Shown here one piece after another: positions 60,349 to 64,000 of a DNA stretch of 64,000 nucleotides (within the stretch, counting starts at the first letter, position 1; each line of letters opens with the position of its first letter). The DNA lies in contig NZ_WNKY01000006.1 in the NCBI RefSeq assembly GCF_009720825.1, positions 1 through 64,000 on the forward strand, written 5' to 3'. A model generated the notes under the pieces. That model was not told the DNA's origin, searched no databases, and worked only from the letters and a program-made list of their open reading frames with translations. Made by a program: the position numbers and the translations under genes. The DNA comes from Duganella radicis (GTDB taxonomy: Bacteria > Pseudomonadota > Gammaproteobacteria > Burkholderiales > Burkholderiaceae_D).

Positions 60349-62550
60349 ATGTCTGCATCCCCAGTATCCCCAATTGCCCTTTTTTCCGACCTCGATCTCG
60401 GCGCGCCGCTGTTAAAGGCGCTGGATGACGTCGGCTACGAGTCGCCGTCGCCGATCCAGGCCGCGACCATCCCGCTGCTGCTGAATAATCAGGACGTGCT
60501 GGGCCAGGCCCAGACCGGCACCGGCAAGACCGCCGCCTTCGCCCTGCCTATCCTGGCGCGCATCGATATCAAACAGTCCACGCCGCAGGCGCTGGTGCTG
60601 GCGCCGACCCGCGAGCTGGCGATCCAGGTCGCCGAGGCGTTCCAGACCTACGCCCACCATATCCCGGGCTTCCACGTGCTGCCGATCTACGGCGGTCAAA
60701 GCTACGGCCCGCAGCTGTCGGCCCTGCGCCGCGGCGTGCACGTGGTGGTCGGCACCCCCGGCCGCGTGATCGATCACCTGGACAAGGGTTCGCTCGATCT
60801 GTCGAAACTGAAAACGCTGGTGCTGGACGAGGCCGACGAGATGCTGCGCATGGGCTTTATTGACGACGTCGAACGCATCCTGCAAGAGACGCCGGAATCG
60901 CGTCAGACTACGCTGTTTTCGGCCACCATGCCGCCCGCCATCCGCCGCATCGCCAATACCTATCTGCGCAATCCGAAGGAAATCACGGTCGCCGCCAAGA
61001 CCGGCACCAATGAGAATATCCGCCAGCGTTACTGGCTGGTGTCCGGCATGCACAAGCTGGATGCGCTGACGCGCATCCTGGAAGCCGAGAACTTCGACGG
61101 CATGATTATCTTCTCGCGCACCAAGCTCGGTACCGAGGAACTGGCGCAGAAGCTGCAAGCACGCGGTTTCTCGGCCGCCGCCATCAACGGCGACATCCAG
61201 CAGGCGCAGCGCGAGCGCACGGTGCAGATGCTCAAGGATGGCAAGATCGATATCCTGGTGGCGACCGACGTCGCCGCCCGCGGCCTGGACGTGGAGCGCA
61301 TCAGCCACGTGGTCAACTACGATGTGCCGCACGATCCGGAAAGCTACACCCACCGCATCGGCCGCACCGGCCGCGCCGGCCGCAGCGGCGAGGCGATCCT
61401 GTTCATCACGCCGCGCGAAAAAGGCCTGCTGAAGATGATCGAGCGCGCCACCCGCCAGCCGATCGGTCAGCTGGAGCTGCCGACCATTCAGGCGGTGAAC
61501 GATGTGCGCATCGCCCGCTTCAAGCAGCAGATCACCGATACGCTGGCCGAGGGCGGCCTGGAACAGTTCCAGTCGCTGATCGAGGACTATGAGCAGGAGC
61601 ACAATATCCCGGCCGTGGAAATCGCCGCCGCGCTGGCCAAGCTGTCGCGCGGCGACGTGCCACTGTTGCTCGATAAGAAGCAGCAGACGCAGTGGGAAGA
61701 TCGCCCGGCGCGCCAGAGCTTCGACCGTCCGGAACGTGCCGACCGCTTTGCCGATCGCGGCGAGCGCCCGGAGCGCAGCGAGCGTTTCGGCAAGAAGGAG
61801 CGCATTCCGCGCGAATCCGAGCCGGGCATGCGCACTTACCGCATCGAAGTCGGCTACCAGCACGGCGTCAAGCCGGGCAATATCGTCGGCGCCATCGCCA
61901 ACGAGGGCGGCATCGATTCGAAGAATATCGGCCGCATCGAGATCTTCGATGACTTCACGGTGCTGGACATGCCGGACACCCTGAGCAAGGAAGCGCTGGA
62001 GCTGATGGCCGGCATCCGCGTGGCCGGCCAGGCACTGCGCATCAGTGTCGATGGCGAGGGCGCTCCCGCGCCGGTGCCGGCCGCCGCAAAACCGGCACGT
62101 GCCGACAAGCCGGTGAAGGCCGACAAGCCAGCCAAGCCGGCCGGCTCGCCGCTGGAGCGCACGGTGCGCGCCGCCGCCGAGGAGGCCGAGGAAGCGCCGG
62201 CCAAGAAGAAAAAGGAAAAGCCGGGCAAGATTTCGGTGCCGATGTCGCCGTTCCGCGTCGAGGTGGGCCGCGAGCAGCAGGTCACGCCGGCCAATATCGT
62301 TGGCGCCATCGCCAATGAGACCGGGCTGGAAGCCAAATACATCGGCCGCATCGAGATCTTCGACAATTACAGCATGCTGGAGCTGCCGGACGGGATGCCG
62401 GACGATATGTTCCGCAATCTGGGCAAGGTCTGGGTCGGCGGCGCGCAGCTGAAGATCAGCCATGCCGACCGCATGCCGCCGGAGTCGGCCAAGCACACGC
62501 CGCCGAAGAAACCGGCGCCCGGCGCCAAGCCGAAGTCCAAGAAGTACTAA
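60349..62550 (+). CDS. DEAD-box RNA helicase with two C-terminal DbpA-type domains (DeaD/CsdA-like)
   Basis: ATG at 60349 (MSASPVSPIALF) preferred; a GTG four codons upstream has no better ribosome site. ~733 residues. Helicase motifs in order: Q motif with PSPIQAATIPLLL, AQTGTGKT, PTRELA, VGTPGRVIDHL, VLDEADEML, SATMP, VATDVAARGLD and HRIGRTGRAG. Two DbpA/RRM-like domains follow, at ~494-567 (YQHGVKPGNIVGAIANEGG, IFDDFTVLDMP) and ~634-704 (EQQVTPANIVGAIANETG, IFDNYSMLELP), separated by a Lys/Pro/Ala linker; E. coli DeaD has one. It should remodel structured RNA or ribosomal particles, typically in the cold. Confidence 0.93.
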   Translation: MSASPVSPIALFSDLDLGAPLLKALDDVGYESPSPIQAATIPLLLNNQDVLGQAQTGTGKTAAFALPILARIDIKQSTPQALVLAPTRELAIQVAEAFQTYAHHIPGFHVLPIYGGQSYGPQLSALRRGVHVVVGTPGRVIDHLDKGSLDLSKLKTLVLDEADEMLRMGFIDDVERILQETPESRQTTLFSATMPPAIRRIANTYLRNPKEITVAAKTGTNENIRQRYWLVSGMHKLDALTRILEAENFDGMIIFSRTKLGTEELAQKLQARGFSAAAINGDIQQAQRERTVQMLKDGKIDILVATDVAARGLDVERISHVVNYDVPHDPESYTHRIGRTGRAGRSGEAILFITPREKGLLKMIERATRQPIGQLELPTIQAVNDVRIARFKQQITDTLAEGGLEQFQSLIEDYEQEHNIPAVEIAAALAKLSRGDVPLLLDKKQQTQWEDRPARQSFDRPERADRFADRGERPERSERFGKKERIPRESEPGMRTYRIEVGYQHGVKPGNIVGAIANEGGIDSKNIGRIEIFDDFTVLDMPDTLSKEALELMAGIRVAGQALRISVDGEGAPAPVPAAAKPARADKPVKADKPAKPAGSPLERTVRAAAEEAEEAPAKKKKEKPGKISVPMSPFRVEVGREQQVTPANIVGAIANETGLEAKYIGRIEIFDNYSMLELPDGMPDDMFRNLGKVWVGGAQLKISHADRMPPESAKHTPPKKPAPGAKPKSKKY

Positions 62551-62555
62551 GCACC

Positions 62556-62579
62556 ACGGAGCCGCAAGGCTCCGTTTTC
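62556..62579 (+). terminator. Rho-independent terminator of the helicase gene
   Basis: An 8-bp perfect stem (ACGGAGCC / GGCTCCGT) with a GCAA loop starts five bases after the stop and is followed by TTTTC. The GNRA-type loop is typical of stable terminators. Confidence 0.85.
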
Positions 62580-62713
62580 ATTTGCGCCACCGTGCACATG
62601 CCCGGTGCGGCCGCGCACCACAACGAATCCGTCCGTTCCGCGCGCTCATAGTAAAAGCCCGCTGGCCCGCTTATTGCATTAGTGATAGCAACTTATCTCT
62701 TAACGGAGGGCAG

Positions 62714-64000
62714 ATGCTATTGCGGAATGACCTGTTGCAGTACACGCATCCGGCGCCGCGCACCGTCCGTATCTTGTGGATCGCTCCCGGGCAAAGCCAC
62801 GCTTACGTGTTTGACGTGGCGGCCAGTTCGGCGGAGGTGGAGCTGGTCCAGCTGTCGGTGCTGCACGCCGACATCCGGGCCGGCCATGCCAGCGTGCTGG
62901 CGGCCGATCCCCATCTGGTGGTGGTCAGCCAGGAGCTTTTGCCGCCCAAGCACCTGCAACTGCGCGCACGCGCGTGGGAGATCATCGAGGGGCTGGTGGC
63001 GCAGGAGCCGCAGATTTACGAGGCACGCCTGCGCGGACCCCTGATCGCGCAGGCCACGGCGCGGCATGGCGTGTCGCATCCCACCATTTACCGTTACCTG
63101 CGCCGCTACTGGCAGCGCGGACAGACGCCGAACGCGCTGCTGCCCGATTACGGCAATTCCGGCGGGCGCGGCAAGGTGCGCCAGTCGTCGGCGGGCGTGA
63201 AGCGCGGCAGGCCGCGCAAGAACGGCACTGACGCCGGTCCCGGCCTGAATGCGGATGAGGATATCCGCCGCGTGTTCCGCGTCGCCACGGCGCGCTATGC
63301 GGCCGCCAACGCCAGGTTCTCGCGGCTGGGCGCCTACCAGCAGATGCTGGCCGAATTCTTCGTCGAGCGCCGCATCGACGCCGACTCGGGCCGGGTGCTG
63401 TTCACGCAGCCGGCGCCGGTGCGCGAGGTGCCGAGCTTCGGCCAGTTCAATTACTGGCTCGATCATGACGACGACCGGCCGCCGGAAGTGGCGCGGCGCG
63501 CACCTACCGTGGCGGCGGTGGCGCGGCAGGCCACCGCGCCGGCGCCGGCACTGGCCGCCCTGCCGCCGGGCCGCCCCGGCGCAGGCTTTTATCTGGACGC
63601 GCTGCGCGCCGAGGTGCAACTGGTGTCGCGCGCCGACCGCAATCAGGCCATCGGCCGGCCGGTGATTTATATGGCGACCGATGTGTTCAGCCGCATGGTA
63701 TGCGGGATTTACATCGGCATGGGCGAGGCGCAGTGGACGCAGGCCATGCTGGCATTGGCGCATTGCGGCGCCGACAAGCAGCGCTACAGCCAGCAGTATG
63801 GCCGCCGCATCGAAGCGGAGCAGTGGCCGTGCCGGCACCTGCCGGAAACCCTGTTCGCCCACCCGTCACTGATGCGCGGCTGGAATGGCGATACGCTGCT
63901 GAATAACTTCAACCTGCGCAGCGTGGCGGCTGAATCGGGACCGGACGACTGGCGCGCCGTGCTGGAGAAACGCTTCCGTCTTTTGCCGCCGTCGCAGCAT
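62714..64000 (+). CDS. TnsB/TniA-like Mu-type DDE transposase, 3' end outside window
   Basis: The frame is open from the ATG at 62714 (GGAGGG just upstream) to the window end, 429 codons. N-terminal DNA-binding parts include a helix-turn-helix (QATARHGVSHPTIYRYLRRY, ~111-130) and a basic KRGRPRKNG linker at ~163. The catalytic domain has FYLDALRAEVQLVSRADRNQ with the first catalytic Asp at ~295, then IGRPVIYMATDVFSRMVCG and GEAQWTQAMLALAHC. This segment closely parallels the TnsB signature of Tn7-like elements (IDATIAD...GRP.IY...DVFSR). Later catalytic residues fall beyond the window. No tnsA-like gene precedes it. It probably opens a transposition operon extending to the right. Confidence 0.85.
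   Translation, partial: MLLRNDLLQYTHPAPRTVRILWIAPGQSHAYVFDVAASSAEVELVQLSVLHADIRAGHASVLAADPHLVVVSQELLPPKHLQLRARAWEIIEGLVAQEPQIYEARLRGPLIAQATARHGVSHPTIYRYLRRYWQRGQTPNALLPDYGNSGGRGKVRQSSAGVKRGRPRKNGTDAGPGLNADEDIRRVFRVATARYAAANARFSRLGAYQQMLAEFFVERRIDADSGRVLFTQPAPVREVPSFGQFNYWLDHDDDRPPEVARRAPTVAAVARQATAPAPALAALPPGRPGAGFYLDALRAEVQLVSRADRNQAIGRPVIYMATDVFSRMVCGIYIGMGEAQWTQAMLALAHCGADKQRYSQQYGRRIEAEQWPCRHLPETLFAHPSLMRGWNGDTLLNNFNLRSVAAESGPDDWRAVLEKRFRLLPPSQH

Noticed and set aside
62581..62713. A transposon end with repeated transposase sites
   Set aside because: Apart from short CACCG/CGGTG pairing there is no array of ~20-base repeats and no terminal TGT-type end that can be supported by eye.

Overview
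The window reads as chromosomal DNA of a GC-rich betaproteobacterium of the Oxalobacteraceae type (Massilia/Duganella-like). This is inferred from codon use, a Porin_4-type porin, a PEP-CTERM protein, a TIGR01782-type TonB receptor, a DUF3369/HD-GYP regulator and MshQ-like surface protein; no rRNA, tRNA or CRISPR array was seen, so the genus is not proven. Most of it is dense chromosomal backbone. Base composition falls clearly only in the accessory stretch 28.2-30.6 kb, with smaller dips around 34.7-34.9 and 37.9-38.3 kb.

Layout. 0-1.5 kb: two tandem DUF3108 envelope proteins. 1.5-6.5 kb: a tightly coupled three-gene SMC complex resembling condensin MksF-MksE-MksB, without a JetD/MksG nuclease. 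6.5-10.4 kb: two small hypothetical/membrane genes, a secreted S9 peptidase and a tiny proline-rich ORF. 10.4-16.8 kb: tamA-tamB, the outer-membrane protein translocation module. 16.8-20.6 kb: queC followed with no gap by a CHASE-PAS-GAF-PAS-GGDEF diguanylate cyclase. 20.6-28.2 kb: small membrane protein, a small proline-rich gene with its own promoter and terminator, a porin, a hypothetical protein, a PEP-CTERM protein behind a terminator-like hairpin, a GAF histidine kinase whose Shine-Dalgarno lies in a perfect inverted repeat, and a hybrid histidine kinase.

28.3-34.8 kb is a polymorphic-toxin locus: a signal-peptide RHS/YD-repeat protein with an AT-rich C-terminal tip (possibly ParB/sulfiredoxin-like), a candidate immunity gene, a frameshifted second toxin tip, a small membrane protein, a lipoprotein and a decayed duplicate of the RHS core. 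An orphan DUF2282 (bufferin-type, four-cysteine) gene lies just upstream of the RHS gene. 35-38 kb: coiled-coil protein, secreted alpha/beta hydrolase, HD-GYP response regulator.

38.3-50.5 kb is a carbohydrate island: Tat-exported GH2 glycosidase with a FadR-type regulator; a minus-strand run of SMP-30-like propeller, LysR regulator, short-chain dehydrogenase and sugar porter; a divergent TonB receptor; and a lipoprotein PQQ-type aldose dehydrogenase. The genes fit outer-membrane uptake, periplasmic hydrolysis or oxidation, inner-membrane import and dehydrogenation of a sugar or sugar acid not identifiable here. 50.7-60.2 kb: DUF3016 protein, a decayed thioesterase, membrane protein, dienelactone hydrolase, an MshQ-like protein on a bactofilin-like repeat stalk, M28 peptidase, SDR, two paralogous Ala/Lys-rich small secreted proteins and an alpha/beta hydrolase. 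60.3-62.6 kb: a DEAD-box helicase with two C-terminal DbpA-type domains. From 62.7 kb to the end: a TnsB-like (Tn7-type) transposase running off the window, likely the start of a transposition module.
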